Shown: positions 6,302 to 15,008, counted from the stretch's first letter. The stretch is DNA of 17,236 nt from Coemansia sp. RSA 922 (GCA_027577415.1 JANBQS010000372.1:2466-19701), one strand, 5' to 3'. Numbers and translations are program-made. Notes: generated by a model from the letters alone, not told the origin.

Positions 6302-8539
6302 ATGGCCCGATCCAGCGACAACCATTCGGTGGCAGCCCTGCCAACCAACAATGGAAGTATTGGTGGACGTCCGCAGCAGATCAGGAGCTCTGCCTACACT
6401 CCGGCGCCTGATGGCTTTAGAGCAAGCTTCGTGATGCCAGGCGCCCAAAGCAACCCACCAACGAGGACCACCGTCTTGCGCTCCAGTGGTATTGCCCGGA
6501 CTACGACTATCGAGGCGCCGTTTCGCCTGGTACCAGCGGTGGTTTCCACTCCAATGCCATTTACTGAACCCAGGGGTGTTGCCAGGGATTTTGGTGCAAA
6601 CTTGCCAAGTCCACCGCTCCAGCCATCGTATCAGTTTGACATTATTGGCAACGAGGTCTCGGTTATTATGTTGTCGGGCTCAGCGGTAGTCAGCAAGTGG
6701 CGAGAGCCACCAGCCCAAGCGCCCACGCCTACTCCCAGAAGGCAGAGTCCACCTGCTAGCGAACCCATGTTGACAGAGCTCTCGCCGCTGGCACGCCAGC
6801 AGATTGGGTATATAGCGATTGAAACTACGGTCGTCTCAGTGCACACCAGCCCCGCCTTGCCGACATCGTATCCAGCCCCAGTTGTGCCATGGAGTGCCCC
6901 GGTAGTTGTCAGCCCAGTGCCGCATCCCTTGACGCTCACTCCAGACGCCCAGTCGAGCTACGCTACGAGCGTGCAGGTAACCCCGACTCACAGTGCTGAC
7001 AGCAGCAACAATAGCAGGAGTCAGCCCAGGCTATCGGACGGCTATATTGTGTTGATATCTGTCGCTGCACTGTTTGTGTTGGCTACTTTGTTCTACTTTT
7101 ATGTGCGCTACTCCAAGCGCCGTAAGGTGGTCTCGAGCAGAGGCAGTCCGTCGCTGCCAGGATCTCACGCCAGCAGGTCGCCTTCTGCGAGCATTGTTGT
7201 CGAACAAAAACGCCAAGTTTCGACGAGCCGGACTAATTGTAACATGCCCGATTCAGGCACAGGCATGAATTTCCAGCAAAAATCGACCGACGCTCCAGAT
7301 GTCAAAGGCGGTCGCACACTCGAGGTCAACACTGTATCAGTGCACCAGCCGCCTAGCGCTCTGTTCCGCTCACTTTCAAACGGGAACTATGCTGTACACA
7401 AATATGTCGACCTTCACGAGCAGGACCGCATGGCAGACAACGCCGTAAAGGACCGGTATATCAAATATCGTCACCCGGGCTCAATGGGCACTGACAGAGG
7501 ACCTGCTATCATGCAAAACGGTCGCTCGATAGCCAGAAGTAAGATCCCCAGCTTCCAAGGCAATGTGGCGGATAGGCCACGCGAGATCTCCACACGTTCG
7601 GCTACAATGGAGCACGCCATACACCCGCTTTCCAAGTTTGAAATGCCACCACCGCCATCACGGCGTTACCAAGTCCAGACGCAGCCAGATGTCCAGTCGA
7701 CCGACAACCGCGTCCACCACTATCGCATCGAGAGACCAATTCCTACGGCGACTAACTTTAACGACGCACAAGAGCCAACAAACCCGCTATCGACAAGCTG
7801 TGCTGACATGAAAGGTAAGTGTGCATTGCTAGATACTTCGTCAGCCAACCCAAGTTTGAGTTCGAAAATGGGCAACTCTACCCGCACGCGTATCAAGACG
7901 AGGAAGCTTGTTCGCGACCCAGCCAAGCGCCCTGTCATTAACACGCCGACCAAGACCGAGCACAAGTCACCAGTCTTGCCGAGCAACCAAGCCAAACTCG
8001 ACGAGCAAGATGTGAGTTCGATGACGACAGAGGCCAGGAAACTCGAGCAAAGCAAGTCCAACCACAGCATGTCGCTGCGCACAAAGCTATGGAGTTCTGT
8101 TCACCTGCCCAAGAAGGACAAGGACACCGCGGTCGACGATACAGTTGAGGCGCATCCTTCGGAGCCCAAGACTGACCCCGAGGTCTCTGACGAGCCCGAC
8201 AAGCTGTCGCCACTCATGGATAGTATCGAGAGCTTTTCAGAGAGCTACCAATTCGCTATTCGCCACAGGCCGCCTCTGGGTCCACTCCGCGTTGTCGAAT
8301 CGCACACGCCTGCATTGCCGGATGAGCTGGCTATCATGAAGGGCCATTACATGTTTGTTATTGGCGAGTTTGCCGACGGATGGGTCTTGGCAATAAACGC
8401 CTCGAGCAACAACGAGTGCGGGATGGTGCCTCGCCGCTGCCTCTTCTTCCCAACGGCACCCTTCATGACCAAGGAGGCTATCAATGCCAGCATGTCGCCC
8501 TCCGTCACGGCAAAGACTGTGCCTCACTCGGAAATCTAG
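6302..8539 (+). CDS. Single-pass membrane protein with C-terminal SH3 domain (Fus1-like architecture)
   Basis: 745 residues from the first in-frame ATG (6302). Residues 1-247 are rich in Pro, Ser, Thr and Val with no signal peptide, probably an O-glycosylated outer segment. Residues about 248-270 form one membrane helix, followed by a Lys-Arg-Arg-Lys stop-transfer patch. A long disordered, basic cytoplasmic region follows. Residues about 650-717 look like an SH3 domain: Leu-Pro-Asp-Glu-Leu-x-Ile-x-Lys-Gly, then Asp-Gly-Trp-Val-Leu-Ala, then Gly-x-Val-Pro-x-Arg-Cys-Leu, matching the n-Src, Trp and Val-Pro-x-x-Tyr blocks, with Cys in place of the usual Tyr. N-out single-pass plus C-terminal SH3, without signal peptide, is the plan of yeast Fus1, a cell-fusion protein. 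Orthology is not shown; it may be another SH3 scaffold at the plasma membrane. It is convergent with the RAD51-like gene (36 bp between stops). Confidence 0.82.
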   Translation: MARSSDNHSVAALPTNNGSIGGRPQQIRSSAYTPAPDGFRASFVMPGAQSNPPTRTTVLRSSGIARTTTIEAPFRLVPAVVSTPMPFTEPRGVARDFGANLPSPPLQPSYQFDIIGNEVSVIMLSGSAVVSKWREPPAQAPTPTPRRQSPPASEPMLTELSPLARQQIGYIAIETTVVSVHTSPALPTSYPAPVVPWSAPVVVSPVPHPLTLTPDAQSSYATSVQVTPTHSADSSNNSRSQPRLSDGYIVLISVAALFVLATLFYFYVRYSKRRKVVSSRGSPSLPGSHASRSPSASIVVEQKRQVSTSRTNCNMPDSGTGMNFQQKSTDAPDVKGGRTLEVNTVSVHQPPSALFRSLSNGNYAVHKYVDLHEQDRMADNAVKDRYIKYRHPGSMGTDRGPAIMQNGRSIARSKIPSFQGNVADRPREISTRSATMEHAIHPLSKFEMPPPPSRRYQVQTQPDVQSTDNRVHHYRIERPIPTATNFNDAQEPTNPLSTSCADMKGKCALLDTSSANPSLSSKMGNSTRTRIKTRKLVRDPAKRPVINTPTKTEHKSPVLPSNQAKLDEQDVSSMTTEARKLEQSKSNHSMSLRTKLWSSVHLPKKDKDTAVDDTVEAHPSEPKTDPEVSDEPDKLSPLMDSIESFSESYQFAIRHRPPLGPLRVVESHTPALPDELAIMKGHYMFVIGEFADGWVLAINASSNNECGMVPRRCLFFPTAPFMTKEAINASMSPSVTAKTVPHSEI

Positions 8540-8575
8540 CACGTTATAGAGTCAATAATAGCGTAGTTGTTTGCA

Positions 8576-9685
8576 TTACATCTCTAGTTCAAATATTGCC
8601 TGGCTATTGACGCATATACAGGGCGATTTTAAAACCACCGCCAAAATTTTGGAAAGGCGCCCAGTACTACTGGCTGCACTAGTATCGCTTGGACGAGTGT
8701 CAACAGCGTGATGGTAGTCAGCGTCCGACGATTCTTGATCCAAAAACAGGTGCGTGTGGCTGACCATTCCCCAGGAAGCACCGAGACTAGGCTGAGTACG
8801 CAAGTTCTCGCGCTGCGAGACACCATTTGTTATTAACACCGCTGTGTTGGCAAGCAACCGAGCGCTGGTAATCCTTCGCAGCGCAGTCTTTACAGCATGC
8901 ACTTCAATGTCAATGTCGTTCTGCCTTTGAAGGACAGCGACTATCAGCGGCCGTATACTGTCAACAATTACAAGATCGCGTGTTGCCAAGGAGGCTTGCT
9001 GATTCTCGCTGACTGCTGCTCGCGCATCAGCGTACTTGTGTAGAAATGTTAACAGTGCGTCGGCATCGCCACAGTCGACTATAATGAGTCTCTCGAGCGC
9101 CTGGCGATGAAGAGTATCGCGCAGTTCGGCAGGGAATAGCCTCAGTCTTTTACTAATCGCTTGTTCTGCTTGCCAGAGCGACAGTGCTCCAGACTGGAGG
9201 TAGTATACTTTGGCGATGGGTACCCTGCTTGACGTGTGTTCGGGGAGAAGATGCGCAGCAGCAAACTCTATGGCTACCTGTGTGGCTATCCGTGCTTCCT
9301 TAGTACATAGCTCGGTTACTTGCCTCATTGGAAGTCCTCCATTCAGCAGCCGATCCAACTCTACTATCCCGCTTTTGATAGATGCTGGTTGCTCGGCAGT
9401 CAACCCACTCCGTTCGATCAGTTCTGCGGCTGTGTGTCCTGAGCTAGAGAGATGATCAAGAACCACCATTCGCAGCGCCTTGATATGGTGGTGCAGTATG
9501 ACAGGAGTTTGTACGAGAATATCGGACTGTAGAAGCAAGTCGTAGTCTGTGCGAACGCCAACCGCTTCAAGAGCAGCCAAACACGCAGTAAAGGGGAACG
9601 TGACAGTCCCAGCAGCTGAATTCCGGCTGCTGTCTGCGCTCTCTGCCCATCGTCGAATGTACCTGGCAGACTTTAGTGGCGGCAT
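8576..9685 (-). CDS. RAD51 paralogue, RAD51D-like, with degenerate Walker A
   Basis: 369 residues from the first in-frame ATG (9685). Residues 30-100 resemble the small N-terminal helical domain of RAD51D. The RecA-like core then starts with Gly-Ile-Val-Glu-Leu-Asp-Arg-Leu-Leu-Asn-Gly-Gly-Leu (106-118), the block that precedes the P-loop in RAD51 proteins. A Walker B-like strand ending Ile-Val-Asp-Ser is at 239-243, the Thr-Asn-(Gly/His) block at 286-288, and Leu-Gly-x-Ser-Trp at 301-305, as in RAD51D and RadA. The P-loop position (128-135) aligns without gaps but reads Thr-Lys-Glu-Ala-Arg-Ile-Ala-Thr: every glycine and the catalytic Lys are gone. Human RAD51D works in the BCDX2 complex supporting RAD51 in homologous recombination. 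Here ATP binding at this site should be lost, suggesting a structural role. It could also be a fast-evolving Rad55/57- or XRCC2-type paralogue. Confidence 0.8.
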   Translation of the reverse strand: MPPLKSARYIRRWAESADSSRNSAAGTVTFPFTACLAALEAVGVRTDYDLLLQSDILVQTPVILHHHIKALRMVVLDHLSSSGHTAAELIERSGLTAEQPASIKSGIVELDRLLNGGLPMRQVTELCTKEARIATQVAIEFAAAHLLPEHTSSRVPIAKVYYLQSGALSLWQAEQAISKRLRLFPAELRDTLHRQALERLIIVDCGDADALLTFLHKYADARAAVSENQQASLATRDLVIVDSIRPLIVAVLQRQNDIDIEVHAVKTALRRITSARLLANTAVLITNGVSQRENLRTQPSLGASWGMVSHTHLFLDQESSDADYHHAVDTRPSDTSAASSTGRLSKILAVVLKSPCICVNSQAIFELEM

Positions 9686-9905
9686 TTCGAGCAAGATAAA
9701 GCACGTCGTGTAAAAAAGGAAAAACAATGAATTTCAAACATAAAAGAGCTGAGCTAGCAACACGTATGCGCAGCAGGGATCACACGCAAACTACAATATA
9801 CACATGTGACTAATACCGTTCTCTTCTACAAAAAGTCTTTACAGCTCTTCTTCTCTTTCGTTTCTTTATTATTTCTTTTTAATTTGCATTCCAATCCTGC
9901 ACACA
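9686..9905. promoter_or_regulatory. Divergent promoter region between RAD51D-like and EAF genes
   Basis: 220 bp separate the two start codons, so both promoters must lie here or inside the genes. ACATAAAAG near 9739 is TATA-like for either strand. A strong pyrimidine tract (about 9845-9890) precedes the EAF start, common in leaders of well-expressed fungal genes. No defined operator is visible. Confidence 0.5.
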
Positions 9906-11201
9906 ATGTCTCTCAATCTAGAGCAAAAGACCACATATCCAATCCGCCTTGGGTCGACAATGCTTAAGCGCAGCAGCGGTGCCAACCTCTCACAGCAAGT
10001 CGTCGCGGACGAGGGCACATTCGAAGAAGACGGTTTCCACCTCGTTGCACGGCAGCTTCCACGCTCGACAACCAAACTAAGCCGTGAGACACTAGAAAGT
10101 GGAGAAAACGTGCGAGCCCGCCATCTGGACACTACAGCGCGGGAGGCCGAGGGTGATAACAGAAAGTCAGTGCTGATAGAGATTGACTCGCGCGACCAAA
10201 AGTCGACTTGCACATACGAGGGTGACTTTGAGCCAGTACCTAACAGCGACAATACTGAGGTGCATAGCGATGAAGACGATGATATCGAGTGTGTTTTAAT
10301 TTACGACGAGGAGAGTAAGGCTTTTGTCATTGAGCGAGTCGCCTCGCACGTAGTAGTCAAAACTGGTGCTCCCAGCGGAGTTAGTGCAGCGACTGCTGGG
10401 ACCTCAGCAGGGCAATTGGCATTGCCTATGAATAAACATGGCTCGCCAAAGGAGAGGGTGCGTGCGGCTTCCAGGCGAGACACGCCGTCACTAATGGACG
10501 AGGCGTCAGATGATGAGCTGGCAAAGGAGCTTGAGGGTATGCTTGACGATGTCAGTGACCAGGGAGATGTTGCGCTTACTGGCTCGGCACGGTCGAGGAG
10601 CCGCCGGAGCTCGGTGCAGCGTGCGAACAAGTGGGACAATCTCGACGATCAGCTCAACATGGAGCTGGCTGAAAACCTGGATGAAGCGTTGCTGGAAGAC
10701 GCGGCTAGCGATGACGATGAATTCGAAGAAGTCGATGGCGCACAGTTTCTGGGCAGTGATAATGGAGCTGATGATGGCGATGCTAGAGATCTGGTGGCAG
10801 AGGTCGAATCGCTACCCGATCGTCGCAGCGACGATGACGATGACGACGATGATGATATGGCGTTTGAAGAAGTTGATCCGTCGGCGGAGCTGGATGCTCG
10901 TCCAAGCAGCCAGCTTGCATTGAGCGTTAATCGGACAGGGCTGAGCGATGAGTTCGGAGAGTTTGAGGAAATTGGCACTCCTTTGACTGGGCAGTCTAAT
11001 GGCACCAGCGGAATCGATGACTCGCTCTTTAGTGGATCGGCCAGCCCCTCTCTGTTGTCACCCAGGCGAGCCGAGCATAGAAGCGTAAATTCAGCACGCC
11101 GCCCTAAAGGGAGCAGCTTATCAGCAGACGTCGATACAGAAACGTTGGACGGGTTTGAGGATTTGGATCTGGATCTCACACATAGTCTGGAAGACGAGTG
11201 A
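9906..11201 (+). CDS. EAF-family (ELL-associated factor) transcription elongation protein
   Basis: 431 residues. The N-terminal EAF domain spans residues about 10-152: a Tyr-Pro-Ile-Arg-Leu-Gly start, a Thr-Tyr-Glu-Gly-Asp-Phe-Glu-Pro block near 103-110, and the diagnostic Glu-Cys-Val-Leu-Ile-Tyr-Asp-Glu-Glu-Ser-Lys-Ala-Phe-Val-Ile-Glu-Arg (128 onward), which matches the Asp-Cys-Val-Leu-Ile-x-x-Asp-x-x-Thr-Gly-x-(Phe/Tyr)-Val-Leu-Glu block of animal EAF1/2. The spacer between the first two blocks is longer than in animal EAFs and loosely conserved. The rest is very acidic, with a run of nine Asp (about 10831-10857) and several Asp/Glu-Leu helices, matching the acidic activation tail of the family. 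EAF binds ELL in the nucleus and stimulates RNA polymerase II elongation. No ELL gene lies in the window. It shares a divergent promoter with the RAD51D-like gene. Confidence 0.85.
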   Translation: MSLNLEQKTTYPIRLGSTMLKRSSGANLSQQVVADEGTFEEDGFHLVARQLPRSTTKLSRETLESGENVRARHLDTTAREAEGDNRKSVLIEIDSRDQKSTCTYEGDFEPVPNSDNTEVHSDEDDDIECVLIYDEESKAFVIERVASHVVVKTGAPSGVSAATAGTSAGQLALPMNKHGSPKERVRAASRRDTPSLMDEASDDELAKELEGMLDDVSDQGDVALTGSARSRSRRSSVQRANKWDNLDDQLNMELAENLDEALLEDAASDDDEFEEVDGAQFLGSDNGADDGDARDLVAEVESLPDRRSDDDDDDDDDMAFEEVDPSAELDARPSSQLALSVNRTGLSDEFGEFEEIGTPLTGQSNGTSGIDDSLFSGSASPSLLSPRRAEHRSVNSARRPKGSSLSADVDTETLDGFEDLDLDLTHSLEDE

Positions 11202-11740
11202 CGCTAATGCTGTTTGGATCTCCATTAGTGTATGACTTTTGTTCTTTTTTTCTCTCTCGAATCTTTTGTGTAGTAACTTGTGTACTTTATAAGGTGTTTG
11301 CCAACGATGATGATGACTTATTCCCGAGAAATGGCAGCTTACATGTTCATTTAATTTATTTAGCTCACCACTTCTTGTATGGATGCGTGTCTCTCAAGGA
11401 AAGTTAGCCGATGATCAAGTGCAGGTTCATGTGTGGACATATGACCTCGGGAGTTGATATATGCCTGTACAGAACACATCAAACTAACGACCATTAGAGC
11501 ACTCGAGGCTTAGGCGAAAGTTCTCCATTGCCATATAAAAAGGGGTTAACATCTGCTCCAATATCGCAAATGCTGACTACAGTTTAATTATTTTTTCTCT
11601 CTCTCTCTCACTCGCTCAATCTTTCCACTTTTGCTCTCTACTGAGGGAAATAATTAAGCGTACTCAAGGCTCGTAGACAAGGACATCTCTAGCCTTTGAC
11701 AGATAGCATCCGAACACATTACCCCCAAGGCAAAAAACCT
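11202..11740. promoter_or_regulatory. Intergenic region with TATA box and pyrimidine tract upstream of the RZ-finger gene
   Basis: 539 bp without a supported gene. TATAAAA at 11534-11540 is a good TATA box, predicting transcription from about 11565. A CT-rich tract (11588-11640, including a CT dinucleotide run) follows. The first ATG after it (11570) opens a five-codon upstream frame ending at 11587; the next ATG is the in-frame start at 11741. The 5' part of the region, with a GATGATGATGA stretch near 11306, is the 3' flank of EAF. Confidence 0.6.
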
Positions 11741-12175
11741 ATGTGTAAGACCCCTGCTCTCGCTATGCCCCTGTTTGGCAAATCGTCAGAGAAGGATATA
11801 ATCGAGACTGCGGCTCGCAAGGCGGCTGAGAACCACATGCACCTGAATATCCACAAGTTTACGCCGACGATTAACCAAGCCGTCGAGATCTCTGTAAGCC
11901 AGGCTTTGGATAAATCTATTCCCAAGATCGTCGAACAGGTAGTCAAGGAGATTGAGACCAGAAAGATTGCCAGCCAAGTGGGTCCTTCCATTTCATCAGC
12001 TAGCAAAGGCGTTGTTTATCGGGCTATTACCGCAAGCGAGGTTCAATCTGTAATGGCTGCTATACCAGGAGTGACATGGCGCCAGTGTCTCAATGGCCAC
12101 CACTATGCGGTTGGTGAATGCGGCAATCCAACTGTGCAAGGAAAGTGTATTGAGTGCAAGGTCAATCTTCGTTGA
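11741..12175 (+). CDS. Small protein with C-terminal RZ-type zinc finger
   Basis: 144 residues from ATG 11741, or 136 from ATG 11765, which begins Met-Pro-Leu-Phe-Gly and may be preferred. The middle (about 11800-11970) is a helical, amphipathic segment rich in Ile, Val, Lys and Glu. The last 32 residues (12077-12172) fit the RZ-type finger of ZNFX1 and RNF213: Trp-x-x-Cys-x-Asn-Gly-His-x-Tyr-x-x-Gly-Glu-Cys-Gly-(Asn)-x6-Cys-x-x-Cys, giving Cys/His zinc ligands at each expected place. In known proteins this finger sits at the end of very large NTPases, where it binds nucleic acid or supports ubiquitin transfer. Here it is almost alone. Upstream DNA has a TATA box and no helicase sequence, so this is probably a complete small gene, not the tail of one. 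Partner and role are unknown. Confidence 0.8.
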   Translation: MCKTPALAMPLFGKSSEKDIIETAARKAAENHMHLNIHKFTPTINQAVEISVSQALDKSIPKIVEQVVKEIETRKIASQVGPSISSASKGVVYRAITASEVQSVMAAIPGVTWRQCLNGHHYAVGECGNPTVQGKCIECKVNLR

Positions 12176-12302
12176 ATGTAAACATATCCGTTAGTTTATG
12201 TATAACTATTGCTGCAAGAATAACAACATACTTTTTTTATAGTAAAGGATATGCCAAGATAGGTGTTGAAAAGAAAAACAACGCTACAGAACATTCAAGA
12301 TA

Positions 12303-14463
12303 CTACGATTCTTGCTTTACGTTTTCTTCAACGACTGCAATTGTGACAACAGGAGCGGGAGGGTCACTGACAACTGAATCTAGGTCTCGGACAGCCAAAG
12401 ACTCCACTCCTTCTTTGAGGCCATTGAAATGAGACTCTGCGGCAGTTTGTGGAGAATCAAAGTCACTCGTCTGCGCTCTCTCATGCTCCGAAGCCGCCAC
12501 AGTCGTTGAGCACTCCATCTCAATGTCAGCCTCCACCGACGTTTCCGGGCTTTTGGGCTTGACAGTGCTACGATACGCCTTGACTGTTCCATCGTCGCTA
12601 CAGGTAAACAATAGGTTCTTCGTCGGGTGGAACTTGCAATCGCGCACTTCAATCGTGTCATGGTCGCGCAGCACGGATGTCACTTGGCCGGTGGCAATGC
12701 TAAAGGCAAACACTTGGCCGTTAAGCGTGGGTGCAAGTATGTACCGGCCATTGGAGGCCAACCGAATCAGCCACGAGTTGGACAGATAGTCGTCGTGGTA
12801 GTAGCGGCGGATCTCTTGCAGCTCAAAGCTACCATCGGACTCGGTCGGGTACACCAGGCGATGCAGTGTGCAGGTGTTGGGGCGAGATGACACCGTGTTG
12901 TCCTCGGCGTCGAGGAGCTCTACGCCGCGCGTGACAAAGTAGGCAAAGGGACCAGTTGGTTCGGGCAGACTGGTAATCGCAGCACGACTGCTGCTTGCTT
13001 CGCCTGTGCCTTCTTCGTCTTCGGCTATAACTGGCTTGCGTGCCTGGTAAAGGGGCTCTTCGACTAGCTCGATAAACTTTCCACAGTCGCAGTATGACGA
13101 GTAGATCGGATCGAATCGCTGGACAATCAAGCACATCTCCAAGTCCATTAGTGTTACGTGGTCATCGGTAGCCGCCATAAAGTAGCGATTGCCAGTGTTG
13201 GGCAAAAACGACACTGTAAAGGCCATACAAGTCACGCCATCCGTGACCTCCTTCGAGTCCAATAACACGACCCAGTCTGAATCCATGTGCCAGCGCCTGA
13301 TGTATCCGTCTTGGCTGGTAGTAACATAGTAGTTTTCGCCCTTGTAAACAACGCTCTTGACGCACAAAATCTCCTCCGAGTGGCCGTCCAGTCGCGACAC
13401 GACATCGCCAGTAAGCACATTGAATATTTTAAGCGGGCAAGGCATAATGTGGTTGTCTTCGTCGGCTTCAGACCACCGCTTGCGGTCCTTGAGCTTGCCG
13501 CCGACAATTAGGTATTCGGAGTTGGGAGTGAACTGACCGACAAAGAATTCGTCAATGTTGGCCTCGCTCCGATCGCGCAGCGTTGTTAGGCACTCGAATG
13601 TGTCAGTGTCCCAGATGTGCACATGGCCAGAGCTTCCAAAGGTGGCTAACAGCGTGCCGTCTGGCGATAGCGCCATACCGGTCAGCGCCATTTGGTCGGT
13701 TATGCTATGTGGCAACAGTTCCAGCGGATGATCCTCGTCGATAAAGTCAATCCGACCCGTCAACTCGGCATTGGAATCTGAAGTCGTCTCTGTCGCTGTT
13801 GCGAGTTCTCGCCAATATGTATCAGGGTTGCGCTCAGCCAGTTCTCTGACTAAAGCTGGATCAAACGTGGGCTCCTTGGCAGGAATCTCGATTTCGTCAA
13901 ACGTCAACTGACGTGCCTTGCCCTTTGCAGCACGCTTTTGCTTGGCGGGCTTGCCAAACTCTCCATCATCGAAATCGTCCTCGTTGTCACTTAACTCCTT
14001 TACGGCAACGGCTTTTTTACGCCCGCGCGTGGCCTTTGGTTTCTCGATAGGATTGCCATCTTCGTCCATAGGTTTAGGCTTTGGCGGCCGGCCGCGTCGA
14101 GCTTTGGGCAACTCTTCACCATTTTCATCGACACTCTTTCGCGTAGAGGCCGTGGCAGCGCCTCGCCCCCGACCACGTCCGCGACCACGCTTGCTGGGAA
14201 CTGGTGCGCGTTTAGAGGTAGAGCTCTGGAAATCACTGTCGGTGTCGTCAGCGTAGCTAACGCGAGACTTTCGAGAAGTAGTGGCAGCAGACTTGCTGAG
14301 CTCAGTGTCAGAGTCAAACATCTCCACATCAATCTCCTCGTCAGAGAGTATAACATCGTCGTTAGCCACCTACATGAAAACCCACTTTAGAAATTAGTCA
14401 CAAGGCGAAAGCAAAATAAAGTAACCAACACATTATGTCAAAAACAAATGTCAACTGTACCAT
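12303..14463 (-). CDS. Nuclear WD40-repeat protein with AT-hook-like motifs (spliced; start codon on its own exon)
   Basis: The long exon (12303-14369) has no in-frame ATG at its 5' end: the codon before its first residue Val-Ala-Asn-Asp-Asp is a TAG, which reads as a 3' splice site. Joining it to ATG at 14461-14463 through an intron (14370-14460) restores the frame and gives 689 residues. Residues 1-160 are acidic/basic disordered and contain five Arg-Gly repeats (about 61-70), an AT-hook core Arg-Gly-Arg-Pro-Pro (about 92-96) and Arg-Gly-Arg-Lys-Lys (about 115-119). WD40 repeats run from about 225 to 610, with clear His-Ile-Trp-Asp and Gly-Tyr-Ile-Arg-Arg-Trp strands, probably one seven-blade propeller. 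An acidic tail follows. I do not know a named orthologue. DNA-binding hooks plus a propeller suggest a chromatin-associated scaffold. Confidence 0.82.
14370..14460 (-). other. Intron of the WD40 gene, 91 nt
   Basis: On the minus strand it starts GTACAG directly after ATG and ends ATGTAG. A branch-site match TGACTAAT lies at 14393-14400, about 24 nt before the acceptor, a normal distance. The acceptor and branch site are convincing. The donor GTACAG is weaker than the usual GTAAGT/GTATGT, but it is the choice I found that puts an ATG in frame. Confidence 0.65.
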
Positions 14464-14943
14464 TTCGATTCGAGATTTCGCTACCAGAGACTATACAAGT
14501 AAAGCGCGCGTTCAGGTCCGAGTAATAAAGAACTAAACAATGCTATTCGTGTCGGGAATGCCGAAAAAAAAAACCTCACAACAAAAATTAAGGTTAGTAA
14601 GCAGAGCAGAGAAAGAGAAAAGAAGGTTGTCGATTGAGCAACTGTCAGAGAAAGAGTTTGCATGCGCGTGTGCAAAAATTTTCTCCTTCCTAGTCGATTT
14701 CTTTTTAGAGCATGCGTAGCAGTAGCGTATCAAGGAAGTCGAGGGGGAAAATTGGCGTCAGCTACCGCATGGCAGCAAGAAAGAGAAAGTATTCCATTGT
14801 GCTCGTTCATTATCTTTCCGAGCGACATGTATAGTATATACAAAAGAGGCGACGTACTTTGGAATTGAACTAATACAAAATGATAATAAATGAAAGTGTA
14901 TACTAATGCAAAATCGAAAAAATGATATGCAAAAGGCCCTTGA

Positions 14944-15004
14944 ACGCGAAGGTTTCGCGTCGCGTTGCAGCTTGTGCGGTGATCAGAGTTGATCAATCTG
15001 CAAC
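14944..15004 (+). repeat. Two tandem stem-loops upstream of Prp3
   Basis: First stem: ACGCGAA (14944-14950), loop GGT, TTCGCGT (14954-14960), a perfect 7-bp hairpin. Second: outer GTTGCAG (14964-14970) with CTGCAAC (14998-15004), enclosing TGATCA (14980-14985), loop GAGT, TGATCA (14990-14995), with a 9-nt/2-nt internal loop between the stems. The two are only 3 nt apart. They could be promoter elements or a small structured RNA. Confidence 0.5.
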
Positions 15005-15008
15005 TTGT

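Noticed and set aside
7815..7860. GTAAGT donor-like site inside the SH3 gene.
   Set aside because: The frame stays open and in character across it, and no matching branch site with acceptor was found nearby.
9686..9727. 14-codon hydrophobic N-terminal extension of the RAD51D-like gene.
   Set aside because: It starts at TTG; the first in-frame ATG at 9685 gives a normal start.
11198..11407. Plus-strand frame overlapping the end of the EAF gene.
   Set aside because: GTG start overlapping the EAF stop, low-complexity hydrophobic composition, no support.
14461..14525. Possible tRNA: GTTCAGGTCC near 14511 resembles a B-box.
   Set aside because: No A-box, no cloverleaf arms and one key base wrong; discarded.
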